From Otis tarda (Eukaryota; Chordata; Aves; Otidiformes; Otididae): 64,000 nt of DNA. The stretch is from assembly GCA_026413225.1 (NCBI GenBank), contig CM048552.1, positions 187,398,053 to 187,462,052 on the forward strand. Direction: 5' to 3'. Position 1 is the first letter of the stretch; every line of letters starts with the position of its first letter. Below, piece after piece: positions 50,551 to 62,331 of this stretch. A program made the translations under genes and the position numbers. The notes under the pieces were generated by a model that did not search any database, had not been told where the DNA came from, and saw nothing but the letters and a program-made list of their open reading frames with translations.

Positions 50551-52634
50551 AAAGTCCACTTAATGTCTGTGTCTACTGCATGGCTTAAAATTTTTTTTTA
50601 AAAGGTGTATCTTTCTTTAAATCTAAAATGCTAGGGCTACTAACAAATTAGCAAATACTTCATATGTCTGTCCTCGTTGTTCCCAATAGGATTTGGGCAA
50701 GAACAACCAAAATTCTGTTTTGTAGTACATAGTACCTGGGTCTACTCTGTGCGATTTTACAGGGCTATGTCCTTCCCAGGAGACCACACTGAGCACATGG
50801 GATGTTTTCAATCAGGATTTAGAAGACTTTGTTTCTATATGTGACAATAGTACTCAACAGTAACAATAAACTTGATCCTTTTTTCAGCATGGATTAGTAT
50901 GCTAAGTCCCTTCAGCGTTAACCTCTTGTGTAATATTGAGGAAGAAACAGAAAAAAAAAGTGGTTCCTAGTTCGACCGTTCTGGAACCAAAGTTCTGGAA
51001 TTTAAGTTTGAGATTAATTCTCTATGTTCACACGTGACTTTTCATTGCATTTTCCCAGTCTGGGGTTTTTCCCTTGTGACCAGCCTTTGGCCATCTCTGA
51101 AATTTTGTTTGCTGCAGGACAACTTTGTGCTGCTAAGAACAGAAAGAGGTTGAGTTCAAAGGCATTGAAATTGGTGCCGTGTGGGGACAGTGAACTCTAA
51201 CCAAAATGAAAATAAGAGAGCACAGTCTACTGGCAAAGTATTTGCAAGGAAGAGATGCCAAGAGAGGATGTTATCAGCGTACAAAGGAGCCAGTAGTGTA
51301 GAAATTAGTATTCATCAGAACCGTACAAAGCAGAACCATCCTGTCCCAGCACTGTAAGCTGATCTGCAGCCCTGCGCAGGATCCAGAAGCCACGAGAAGT
51401 ATAGACTTGTTCTCATGATGGGGTGGTAGACTGAGCCTATGAAGATCCAACTTCAGTTTCTTGTTCTTTGGTTTAATTGCCCAACTACCTCAAACAGTGC
51501 TGTGAGAAATGCATTAAATGCAGAAGCACTTCGACATTAAAATGATGGGGAAGAGACACCGCTACTGAGATGGTGCAAGAGGCGTCAGGCCTTATGAAGA
51601 CACCGGTTTTGCCTCTCTCCAGTTACTTGTTCCTTACAGTAAGGTTTTGTCCTGTTCTCTCCTGTCCCAAGAAAATTCAGTGGGGTTGCCACCACCAAGT
51701 AATCAAGAAACTTTCAGAAAAAAAAAAAGTTACGCAAATTTATCTATCATCTTTGTCGTTACCACTATTTTCAAGTGTGGTTGATTTTTCCGAAGGCTGA
51801 GCATTGCTTCTGTCTCAACTTCACCATACTGACCGATATCTTGTGGGTTTCATTGTCTTTCAGAATACAGGGATTTTACATTAAATGGCTTTTGTTCAGG
51901 TCATCTTTTTTCAAGGAATACTACTCAGCAATTTGACCATCTTTTTGCTAATTTTATTGTAACACTTTCTAGTTCTGTTCCATTATGTAAATAAGTGTCT
52001 CCAACACAACTTAATAAATGGTGCTAGTTTAACCCCACTAAATTAATTTCTGTCAGCTTCTGGCTATTACTTTTCCTTCTCTACATGTGTGTTGATTTTG
52101 GAATGAGGAATTTGCGTTACTGAGTTTTGACTGGACCTGCTCATCTAACTCTTCTGTGAGTTGGCATAAAACTGGTAACTATTGTTTGGGCAAGTGGGGC
52201 CATTCCTTTGCCACGACAGACAAATTTCACTCCAGCCGCCCGGCAGTGGGTACGCAGCCAAGGGAAGGAGGGTGTTTGGGTAGTGCACGAACTGCACAAT
52301 TTTCTGCATGGCCCCAAGGCTCCCTGCTGATTGCAGATTCTCAGCTGGAAAGCAAAGGAAAGACGCCCAAGAAGTTTTTTAACCATCAAGGAAAATGCCT
52401 CTTGCTGGGAGCTCCCTGAAGTTTGCACTAGGGCAGATTTTACCCCTCTTCCTCTGTTGAGCAATATTTTTACCTGTGAAATACCACTGCCCCTGCTGGC
52501 ACAGCAAAGGTTTGAGTTGTTTCTCATGGCAGTAGGCTGAAAAGCTGGCCTGCTGAAGACCTTTGGCCAGCCTGGCACCGTGTCTTTTCGACAGGCTGTG
52601 CAGTAGCTTTTGTCTTGAGAGAGAACAAGTTTCC

Positions 52635-52646
52635 TGCGCATGCGCA
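52635..52646. promoter_or_regulatory. NRF1-type palindrome TGCGCATGCGCA
   Basis: This is a perfect 12-base match to the NRF1 consensus YGCGCAYGCGCR, read the same on both strands. The surroundings are not a CpG island and no promoter-like gene start is near, so function is uncertain. Confidence 0.35.
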
Positions 52647-55600
52647 AGAATGCATGTTTATCTGATGACTCCCTCTAGAGAAAGAAACATAAATACTGAC
52701 CTGCTTCACAAATTGAAGTTCTTGGATTTGGTCACTCTTAGTCCCAGAAGTGTTTGTGCTACACATGTTCCCTGTAAGACTCCTCGCCTTTTCAATACCT
52801 TCTTTCTCTCATTGTCTAGATCAGTGCTCTTAGGATGACTGCAGGAATAGAGAGTTTTCAAGTCATCTTATTTGCATTTCAAAATTATCTCCATCATCAG
52901 TCACTGGGTCTGCCCAAATGCAGCCAGAGCTACCTCTCCCAACAAAGCTAGAGATGGAAGCCTGATGGACAAACCAGTTTGTCTCTCTGAGCTGAGCCAG
53001 GAGAGATCTGAAGCTTCCTGCTGCCATTCAGAGTGGAAACAGCTTGTTTAAAAAGCCATGGGTGGATGTTCACCAGCACTGATTTTAGATAAGTAGGATC
53101 TTGTATTGTGAGAAGGGGCACTTTATTTTCGCATGGAATGTGAGAGAACAACACACAGAGCGAAGAGAAAAAGGGCGCAGGCAAAAGAAACTTGCGGATT
53201 AAACAACTAGTTTATAGCTGCCCTTCTCCACTGGAGTCAATGACCACCAGGTTGTTCTCTGAGAGAATAACTCCATGTTTGCTCTCCAATCACCAAGTTA
53301 AACATTGGTTAATGAAAACCAGTACCAGTACCACTGCTGTGGCTTTAAAAAAATGCTCTGTTATTTCAAAAACACAATTAGTGATTGAACTGAAAATTGA
53401 AATGTCTGGCCCAGGGCTGTGTTCCACCAAGTAAATTGTTTACATTGAGTTTTTCAGCACTGACTTAAGTCTGTTTACATCGAAATCTGTAGTAAAATTC
53501 CCATCTTTGACTCCAGGGCAGGGCATGCAGTCTTGTTTAAAGGGAAGGGGTGTCCCTGCTTGCACCCGTTTCCCAGTGAGTGGTACAGTCACTGTGGAGA
53601 GTTAGGACAGAAAACAAAACGAAACAAAAACAAAACTGGCAAGTGTGTTGTTGCAAGTGCAAACAGTTGGTATTTGCTGTTTACGCCACAACAGTGAGGT
53701 ATACGTGGGAATGCCCTGCTGTTCAAAGGCAGATGACAAACAATTGTTTGTACATCTAACCAACCACCAGTTGTTTTATTTTGGTTCTTTTACAAAGAAT
53801 AAACATGGTTCAGAAATGAAACTTAGGAAAAGAGGAAACGCAGTTTACAAAATCATCCGATATCTGTGTTACATTTTCACCCAAGACAGAAACAATTCAG
53901 TGGCACCTGCATCACTGCGGTGCATCCCTCTGCACTACTGATGGGCCATGCCTTTCCACTAGGACATGGGGAAATGACGTTACACGTGGTCTCTGGCATG
54001 TAGCTGTGGCTACACTGTGCATCTGGCTACATTGTGCAAAATCCCTGCAACCAAAAACCTTCTGACTAGGCGACTTCACATAACGAAGGAAAATGCAAAA
54101 GCCTTCAGACTGTGAAACCCAACTGAGGTCGGAGTCATACAAGCCTGAGAGCTGACAGAAGAAGTGTTGGGCTGAGCGTAGAAAGGGAACGGCAGCAAGA
54201 ACAGCTGCTGTGCTTGTATCTTGGCTCCTCTAAACCAGGTATGCACTGAAGTCCTCAGCATGCACCGCTCAGCAAGAATTTGTGCCACCTTGTATTTCTG
54301 GTAATCTGTCACTGGGTGCCATTTTTCTCTTGCCCCTAAAATTATATAGGTGGCACTAAATGTATTCGCTTACATACAGCTACAAGTCATTCTGAATTGC
54401 ATTAACACAAAGCATCTCCCTGGTTTTACAGCCACGTACTGCATTTGCTTTTGTGGGAAAGGGCTGGAATAAACCTTCATTGGTACCGTAATACCAAAGT
54501 GTGGGAGACTCCAGCTTTTGTTTCTAATTGCTGGCCTGTGTTTTAATTCTTTTTAAATCAAAGTGCTCTTAAACCATAGTATCTGCTCCTTTACACTGTC
54601 ACCAAACTTTGATTAAAGCTGTTTTCATTTTTTTTTTTTTTTTTGCTTCATTTTTAACCTGTGACTAAAAATACAGGCTATTCAAATGTACCAGTACAGA
54701 ATGTGGACTAAAATATATTGCAAACATATTATGCACTTTTGTTTATTTTTATGAACTATTTAAATACCAGTCATTAAACTCTTTTTCTATACTGCAGAGT
54801 TGAGAAGCAACTTGACTTAAACACTAAGTATGCAAACATCTCTCTCAGCTTTGCAGCTGCTGGGTAGAGAAACGTCATTCCTATAGATGCTTTCAGCCAT
54901 GCTCTTACTTTCAGTAACTGTATTTAATTTCAACCATGTAAAATGTTAATACCAGACTTCTAGGAAATAAATGTCTGTACAAGCCTTGCTGTTGTTTTCT
55001 TTCACCATAGTGCGAGAAGGAGTTAAGTGGCTAAAATGAAGCAATAGTCTGAATGCTGATCCAGCCTCTTCAGGAAGAGCTGTGACAGCCTGACATTTCT
55101 CAGCAGTGCTTATAATGGGTAAACTTATTTCAGGGCCTCTGTGACAGTAAAGCCTTTATTTCCAAAGAGACTAACAATAGGCTGAAAAGAGAAGGGTTTT
55201 TTTCTGCACTGATACTTAATAGGACATCTTTAAATAATGAGTAAATGCCATCAGCCAGTAGGATATCTTTTGAGAAACGGAATTATGGAAAGCAGACATA
55301 AGGAGTTCTCCTCTGCCCATCAGCACGGCCTTTAGCTACCAGTCACTGCAGAGAGCTCAGGAACGCCTGTGTGATATTTGTGTCTAGGTCTTGTACCCTA
55401 CCACCCTGGTCTACAGCCACGTGTAAAACAGCGGTGCAACTTGTTTGGATTCTGTACGCAGTTTGCTATCGAACCCACTCCATTCAGGAGAAAACGTGCT
55501 ACCCCTATTGTTATTAATAGTCTTGGCTTTGCAGTAAATCTGAAATACATAGGACAAAATGAATCCCAACTGAATGTCTGAGTTGGTTGTCTTCGCCATC

Positions 55601-56554
55601 GATAGAAAGATGTAGGACTGTAAGGGTTGGTTCTTAAACTAAATCCAGTACCTCACTGTGAAAAAGCCTGTTTTCACTCGCCTGATTTACAGTGAGAATC
55701 CCAACGAGTAATTCAAATGTCCACAGGTCAGGTAAGATGAATCCCATCCTCTGTGTCTGGAAATAAACAGTTCCAGGCAAAATACAACCCTCTCATCAGG
55801 AGGTGGACTGCTCCTCTAAAACCTCTGCCCCTCAGTGTTCCCTTCCCCCTCTTATTCCATTCAGAATGATAAAGCAATTCCCTTTGATCTTTCACAGAAA
55901 TGGCAAGCATGTATGGCTTAGCATGTTGTTTCTTTTCATGCCTAGAGTCATGCAGCCATTTCTCCGCTGGATCCAACCGTGTTTGAGTGTGGTGTCTTGA
56001 CATAAACAGGATAATACTCAGCCCTGGCTCCATAAAGTAATGTGGAAGGCATTTGGCAGTGTTCCTAAATTCTTGCTGTTTAAACATGAGGAAGCAGATC
56101 AGTTCTGCATACCAGCATTGATTTATAGAAACAGAGGGCCATGAGGAATCCTTCCACTTAAACTAAGCAGGCGATGCAAGAGAGTTTCTGCATTCCTGGG
56201 TATAAGTTTGAGCCCAGTCATCCTCACGCAGTGAAGGAAACAACCAATATGTCAAATATAGTAGATGAACATTGTTTAAAACATTTACTACTCCTTTCCT
56301 GAAGTCCTTCACAAGGGCTACTGAAGATACACTCCTCTGCATTTCTCTCTATGCTGAGTATTTTAAAAGATTTTGGGCAACTTCTCAAAGCCTTGGGTTT
56401 TATTTTAATGCCTCCTAATTTTTCTTCCAGTTCGAAGAACACAACCTTACTGTGTCTTGAGACAGCAGGTGCATATTCATAATGGGAGAGACTCTCAGCA
56501 GCAGAAAAAGTCACAGGCACCACTCTCCCCCATGGTGAGAACACCTGAACACAA

Positions 56555-56560
56555 TTTATT
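56555..56560 (-). terminator. DHRS12: Candidate DHRS12 poly(A) signal
   Basis: AATAAA on the minus strand lies about 110 bases after the DHRS12 stop codon, a normal spacing for a short 3'UTR. Other minus-strand AATAAA words occur further down (for example near 55155), so longer 3'UTRs are possible. Confidence 0.45.
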
Positions 56561-56670
56561 TTTAACAGGTCTATGGCATCCTACTTCCCCTCAACAGCAG
56601 GCGCACTACAGTACTGTCACTGTGTAATTAGAAGCCTTGTGGTTACGCTGCATCAGCATGAGCAGTAGTA

Positions 56671-56798
56671 CTAAGTTCCTAGAGAAGTGGATTTAAACTT
56701 CTGGGAGAATTCTTCCAGCACCTCCATTAGCTTCTCCTCATCCTCTGGTGGACTGTGGGTGCTTGCCAGGGGTAAGTGTGTAGGGACTGGCTGCCTGT
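56671..56798 (-). CDS. DHRS12: DHRS12 last coding exon
   Basis: This exon completes an Asp codon split across the intron and encodes RQPVPTHLPLASTHSPPEDE, then EKLMEVLEEFSQKFKSTSLG and T, ending in TAG (plus-strand cta at 56671-56673). It is the variable C-terminal tail of the family. The acceptor is ttgtcttccag after an exceptionally T-rich tract. It has 128 bases. Confidence 0.95.
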
Positions 56799-59700
56799 CT
56801 GGAAGACAAAAAAAAAAACAAAAAACAAAAAAAAAACCCAGCTCCTTGTGGGTACATCTAACTACCTCTTCCAGCACAAAGGAGATTTTTCTCCTCTTCT
56901 CTACGCTGCCCAAACATACCTCATGGTCCTGAAGCCAGAAAACTTACCTTCTAGGCATCTGCAAACGATGTTAGTTAAGCATATCTTCCAAAACAAAAGT
57001 TAAACTAATTTAGTTTCCATTCTGGAACTATAGTGATTGTCCCTTAGCACGATACGACTTAGACTGGGAAGCAAGACCTCATTTGTAGCTAGGGCCAGGA
57101 TAGATAAAGGAAGGCCTTACTGCGGAGCTAGGCCTGCTTCCTGTCACTGGTGTAACTCCTGTAGAAAAGACCAATAACTTGAGATGGTTGTTGCAGGCAG
57201 AGGTTGCTTTTGCAGCATGAGACAGGGTTGCCTCCTAGGTAATGTTTCTAATGCTACACAAATTCCCCAGCTGGGACTTTGTAGTTTGGATTATTTTCAG
57301 TCTTAAAATGCCTACTTTCATCCTTAAAAATAGCGCTTAAATTCTAAATGCTAATAAGCTTATGCTAATTGCTCAGCCACCAGAAGTAACATGTATCCAG
57401 CATAAAGATGTCTGACCAAATTTGCTCAATTGGTTTTCTGAATCTCATACTCCTTACTCAGTTGGTGTAAATATAACTATATTGCCATCCATTCTAAGGG
57501 GTTTTTCTCTGCAAAAACATGGTATCTAGAGTCTGGGAACCTTAGGACAGTACTCTCAGATGTCTATGAAGCAACTGTCAGAGCACTGGTGCAGCACTGT
57601 TAAGTCTATTAAATAAGTCCAACTTCTGCAGTAGCTGGCTGAGACAGAAAGAGCAAGCTGTTGCAACACTGGGCAGCAGAGATGTTCGCTCTCTTTAAGA
57701 ACAAATGTTGTAACTGGCTGCACACACACCACATAACCTCTGCTTGTGGAATAGTGTGGGGAGACAAACATGCAGAGGAACATTCCCTTCTCCATCACTG
57801 AATATGAACTGCCTCCTACCTAACTGAAGTGCTTCCAGTATCCTGTGTTAAAGTTTGGGAACTAAATGTGAAAGCCAAGTTTAGCATCACAGAGAAGATG
57901 CTTCTAGTCTTTGTAAAGCAGGACTCTGTCAAACATTTTTTATTTATTTTGGCAGATGCAGAGAATTCTGGTTGTACAAGTCATGTTCTCATTTTCCATT
58001 TTTTTCCTCAGGAAAAAAGAAATCTTTTGTTTGCACTCAAAGTGAAAAGAATAAAAGAGAACAGAGGAAATGGAGGGAAGGTGTGACGGATTCAGGAAAT
58101 GGCTGTCTAGGACCAGAAGAGCAGGGTTTGTGACAAAGTGCTCCTGCACGCAAAGCCCTTTACTGAAATGGCTTGAAGAGAGCCCGTACTAAGTATTGGC
58201 TTGCAAAGGGCAGTAGGGGAGAGAAATTACTAACTTCATCACTATTTCATACGCACGGGACACAGACACATGACTTCTCTTGCAGCCTTAAGAGCAGACA
58301 TGCCGAGACCAAAGCTCTCAAAAGTCTTTCTCTACAGCTAAAGAGGCAGGGCATGTTCCCTGTTTACTAAAGCTGGGGGCAGGCAAAGGCCAAAAGTGAG
58401 AGCCTGGTGGAATTATGACCTTGAGCAAGAATAACTGAGCAGAAGCATTAGGACCAGAGGAAGGTGATAGGAGTACAAAAAAAGACAAAGCTTAGTTCTA
58501 CAAAGAAGGCTAGGACCAGCTGGGATGTAGGGTTTTGGTATGCACCACATGATGACGTGAAAAAGGTCTGGTTAAATATCTCAACCAACCCTGTGTGTGC
58601 CTGTCTGGGAGGGGACAGAAGGGACAAAGTCAACCCAAGTCCAGAAAAGTCTGAACTTCCTGCATGCTCCACCTAGAAATTCAGTGAATGAGGATTTGAG
58701 TGCCACATCCAGCAAAGTACTGGGCTTCTGTAAGCAATCACCCTGAGCTTCGTCTTTCTCCTGCTGGACTGACTTGCATCCCCATTAAGACATCCATGCT
58801 TCCAACAGCTCTTACTGAAGTGCCTGTCTTTTGCCTAGGAGAAAAGAAAGGCTCTGCCCTATTTTTCCATTCCCTGTGTTTACAGTGCCAAAAATGCCAC
58901 TGTGCTCAAGTCTACCCAGCATTAGAGAAAGGGGCAGCTGGCAGTTTTAACTAGCAGGGAACAGTAGGAAGAACAACGGTAGGAGGAAGAGCCTGTCAAA
59001 GCAAAGCCAATCCCCAGCACTCTGTGAGAAGGATGCTGGTTTCCTCGCATCATAAAAGATGCTGTTGACTGCTGTGATTCACCTTCCCTTGGCACAGTCC
59101 TGCATACAGCCATTTTTGTTAAAAAAACCCCAATCCTCCCTAAAGAAATGCTTTGAAGTCTCTCTCAGCTACTTTAGAGGACAAAAGCAGGAACATAACA
59201 ACTTAACACTTGGAACGATTTTGAGAAATACTTTATCCTTTGAACAATGGTTGCCTGGTTGAGCTTTCATCCCCTCCCAGGCCAGATGGGGATCCTACAG
59301 GTCAGGCAGCTTAGGGATCTCCACTGCTACACACTGCCACCTTACCTTGGAAGAACAAGCCGCTGGGTAACTTTGTTGCTTCAGATGATACTGCCAACCA
59401 CAAAACAGTATCAGCTCCCTGGGCCTCTGTACGGAGGTTATTCTTCATCTTCTGATAGAAATCTGGCATTGACGATCGCACGGCTAGAAAAAATAACAAC
59501 GGAATGGTGGTCTGTCATGCAAGGCTTTTTGGATTTAAAAAAAAAAAAAAAAGAGCAGCTTGAAATTGCTATTATGGGTGCAGGCAGAAGACAAGGCATC
59601 TCAGAGTTTACAAAAGAAAGAGTATTTCCCCATAGCTAGGAGTGCGATGACTTGTGGTAAAATACTGCTGAACTGCCAGATGATCCTCCAGTTGTTTGTT

Positions 59701-62331
59701 TGGGTCAAATTACAGGGACAAAACGTGTAGGAGCTAAGAACAGGATCAGCAAGAGGTTCCCGAGTCAACTCCATTCTAAACTGTGAAGAAGTAAGACATG
59801 GGGGAAACAGAAGTACCAAACCTCAGGTATTCTAACAAGATTTTTAGCTCTAATTTTCTCACTGGTTTTAGGAAACCAATTGCAGGATTGTATTTAAAAA
59901 CTGTATGGTGAACAGTACCCAAAGCAAATACATAATTCATGTTTAAACACAGTTACAATGATAGGATTAAAAACTCTGGTTTCTTTTTATTTTGTCCAAC
60001 AGGTGATGATTGGAGACTCATCCCTTGCAGCTGTTTATTTTTGGGGGTTGGAGAGTCCTTGAACTTTAAGGTGGAATAACTTCATGGTTCATTAGGTTTG
60101 AAATCCACAAAGGATGTACAAAAATAAATGTATTTCAAAGAAAAATAAATACTAGGGTATTTAGTTGGAAAGGACAGTTTTCAACAGTAAAGTACAAGGT
60201 AAATGCTTCTGTCATCAGAAGCAAATCTGGGAAACTGCATCCCTAGAAAAGACCTAGAGATCAGATTGCAAGTCTGCATCCCAAGCCTGGGTGTCAGGGG
60301 CTGGTAACATATTGCGGAACGCAACATGCACACTGGAGAACTGATGCTGGCCTGCCTGCTGAGATGCAGTCACTGAAGAACAGCTGCAGCTCAGACAAAT
60401 GGCTCTCTGGCCAAACACATTCCTTCTTGACAGCAGTAAATATTTAGAAGAAGAGCAGAGGAACAGGGCTTGTACAATGGTGCATGCTCCATCTTCCTAT
60501 CTGCCCTTGCAAATTCCCAGTGTCTGCACATTGGTACTCACAGAGGCAGAAGCTCTCATCTGTGTATTTAATAGTCCCACTACAAATGTAACTGAGCATT
60601 TCTGTGGTGCTGGAATAACTCACTGCCCATTATTATTCCCTGGCTATACACACATAGCAGACACTGTGCAGAACAGTGGACTTGTTGGAGAAATCTACCA
60701 GAAATCCTCATTTCTCTTCGCTTTTAGACTAATCCTGAAAAGAAAAAAGACATAGTCGGAGTGTCAAGCAGATGATACCTGGAGTGTCTGCCCAGCCGGG
60801 GTGCATAACAGAGAAATGGATGTTTCTGTGAGCTTTTGCCCATTGTTCTGTCAAGACAACTTGCTGTCTCTAGGATAGAGCAAAAAGAGCTAGACTAGCA
60901 TCCAGTTCAATAGCCTGTCCACCAAGTTAGCTCCCAGGGAGATAAACTACATCAAATGTACTGTAAATACTGGGGCATTTATGTATAGCAGAAATACACC
61001 CTTGCTCATCCTGATTGGATTTATTGGATAATTTTGTCAGAGACCATCACAGTCATTGCAATCCATATCATGGCCACAAGCTTACTTTTAAAGTGATTAC
61101 GCTGCTTTTACTGACCACATCCACTTGCTGCAGACTGTAGGTAAGAACTAAGCAGGCAGAAAGGGTCTGCCAGCTAAAGACAGTTTTGCCCCTTGAGACT
61201 TAAATCAAATCAAATTATAAGTCTAGCCATGCTCTCTGTGCAAGATGGCATGCACTCATAACCACATGCCATTGTTCTCCTGAAGATTATTGCTTCTGTG
61301 TCTCTGTATGGGTTGGATGTAATGGGAAAGCAACAGTGAACAACAGGCTTTTTGCAAAGCAAACAGTATAAGCTGCCTAGCAAACAAGTGCTGGGCTTTG
61401 TTTTCAAAATCATGGACTGTACCTTGTTTTGTGCATACACCATAGTTCCATCAAACGTCCCATTTCCTGACTGCAAGTCAGATATGTTTAATTTTTGAAC
61501 AAGCATGCCCCCAGAAGAGACAGTTATCTGTAAACAAATGAATGAAAAACAAATGAATGAAAAAGAAAACCAGGAACTCCCCACAATCGCGTTCATGCAT
61601 GCGATGTGGTCTTCAGGCCATATTTTGACGTCCCTAGGGAGCACAATTCCTCTGCATACTCTTTGTACTATGCTTGTGCTCATGTGTGGAGCATACCTGG
61701 AGGTGAGGTGGAGGAAACAGACTTTTTTTTAGAAAGTGATTTTCATTCAAAGTGGTGTTGACTCCTTCAGGAAACTTTATGTTTCTTCCTTTTGAAAAGT
61801 AATTGGGAGAAAGAAAATAGCAGAATAGCACTATTTGTAGTTTATATATTTAGCATTTATAAAAACTAATTAGAAAATGAGATACTGTACAAAACTTAGG
61901 AAATTTAATGTAAAAACAAAAGTACCTGTTGTCCTATTTTACATCAAGACCTGTAAGGTTCTTTTAAGCCTATACTCCTGTTATAGGTATTTTGCAGCAT
62001 GCTACAGGAGATAAATTGCCCCAGGGAAAGGAAAAGGGGGAGTTTCCAAAGGAAGTGTTTTACTCTGATTTCCAATGAAGAGTTGAGAGCAGCAGGCAGA
62101 AGCTTTGCCTTAGAGAAGGAGGTTGTTGTTAGCAAAATCCAAGAGGATTCTACAGATGTTTACAACATTATAACTAATCCTGCATTGCTAGCACAGTAAA
62201 AGAAATGCTGTCACAAACCAGAGGGTAGGAATAATAAAACACCACTTTTCAACAGCATTGCAGACTCACCACTCTGGCATCAGCTTCTTTTTCCAAAAGG
62301 GGCAGCAAGGCAGTTGTCAGAATGTAAGTAC
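56671..62331 (-). CDS. DHRS12: DHRS12, dehydrogenase/reductase SDR family member 12 (partial, last five coding exons)
   Basis: Five minus-strand exons (62331-62270, 61527-61423, 60869-60779, 59483-59346, 56798-56671) join in frame and encode the last 174 residues. The family is an NAD(P)-dependent short-chain dehydrogenase/reductase (SDR40C type) whose physiological substrate is not established. Seen here: TYILTTALLPLLEKE, the catalytic Ser region ITVSSGGML, the YxxxK motif as YAQNK, then HPGWADTP and a C-terminal EAQGADTVLWLAVSS segment. The human protein is about 317 residues, so roughly the C-terminal 55% is here. The N-terminal Rossmann part (TGxxxGIG and NNAG) must lie beyond 64000, as I found neither in 62332-64000. 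The gene converges on WDFY2, as in human 13q14. No frameshift or premature stop was found. Confidence 0.95.
56799..59345 (-). other. DHRS12: DHRS12 intron before the last coding exon
   Basis: A 2.55-kb intron with donor GTAAGG and acceptor CTTCCAG. On the + strand 56808-56838 is nearly all A with two C interruptions, which forms the polypyrimidine tract of the acceptor. No repeat element or other gene was recognised. Confidence 0.9.
59346..59483 (-). CDS. DHRS12: DHRS12 penultimate coding exon
   Basis: This exon completes an Ala codon, then encodes 45 residues: VRSSMPDFYQKMKNNLRTEA, then QGADTVLWLAVSSEATKLPS and GLFFQ. It leaves with one base of the next Asp codon. The acceptor is ttttttctag and the donor GTAAGG. 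The EAQGADTVLWLA segment is a hallmark of DHRS12-type SDRs. It has 138 bases. Confidence 0.96.
59484..60778 (-). other. DHRS12: DHRS12 intron
   Basis: A 1.3-kb intron with donor GTATCA and acceptor TTTTTTCTAG. It contains a run of about 16 A on the + strand at 59538-59552. Nothing else was seen. Confidence 0.9.
60779..60869 (-). CDS. DHRS12: DHRS12 coding exon with the HPGWADTP motif
   Basis: Thirty whole codons plus one base: RQQVVLTEQWAKAHRNIHFS, then VMHPGWADTP. The HPGW segment follows the active-site helix in SDRs and helps shape the cofactor pocket. The acceptor is gctctatcctag and the donor GTATCA. It has 91 bases and is open on both sides with correct phase. Confidence 0.95.
60870..61422 (-). 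other. DHRS12: DHRS12 intron
   Basis: A 553-base intron with donor GTACAG and acceptor CTATCCTAG. An open frame continues from the upstream exon through much of it, so intron retention would extend the frame (to 61210) rather than stop at once. No repeat was seen. Confidence 0.9.
61423..61527 (-). CDS. DHRS12: DHRS12 catalytic exon (Ser region and YxxxK)
   Basis: Thirty-five whole codons: ITVSSGGMLVQKLNISDLQS, then GNGTFDGTMVYAQNK. It carries the SDR active-site Ser within VSS, and the catalytic Tyr and Lys as YAQNK, with Lys the last codon of the exon. The acceptor is tgtttacag and the donor GTACAG. It has 105 bases, phase 0 at both ends, so skipping it would keep the frame but remove the active site. 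Confidence 0.96.
61528..62269 (-). other. DHRS12: DHRS12 intron
   Basis: A 742-base intron with donor GTGAGT and acceptor TTTGTTTACAG. Its last 35 bases before the catalytic exon are a two-copy 16-base duplication that makes up the polypyrimidine tract. Nothing else was recognised. Confidence 0.9.
61533..61564. repeat. DHRS12: Two-copy 16-base tandem repeat at a splice acceptor
   Basis: On the + strand ACAAATGAATGAAAA is repeated directly. On the DHRS12 strand this reads as two copies of TTTTCATTCATTTGT immediately before the TTACAG acceptor at 61528. Confidence 0.85.
62270..62331 (-). CDS. DHRS12: DHRS12 exon, most 5' exon in the window
   Basis: This exon completes a Gly codon and encodes TYILTTALLPLLEKEADARV, matching the GVYILTTGLIPVLEKE-like helix of the family that precedes the catalytic Ser strand. 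The acceptor is ctgtcttgtag and the donor GTGAGT. It has 62 bases and leaves in phase 0. Confidence 0.93.

Larger units (their letters stand above)
47411..56554. other. Intergenic region between convergent WDFY2 and DHRS12
   Basis: About 9.1 kb with no recognised gene. It holds a small tandem repeat at 48456-48492, A and T homopolymers at 49933-50061, a degraded CR1 at 50069-50550 and an NRF1-type palindrome at 52635-52646. Open frames on both strands are short and domain-free. Confidence 0.8.

Noticed and set aside
57829..58086. 85-codon + frame inside the DHRS12 gene
   Set aside because: It lies in an intron on the antisense strand, with no family features.
61210..61683. 157-codon frame as a single-exon gene
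   Set aside because: Only 61423-61527 is DHRS12 exon. Both edges are splice sites and the flanking codons are intron read-through.
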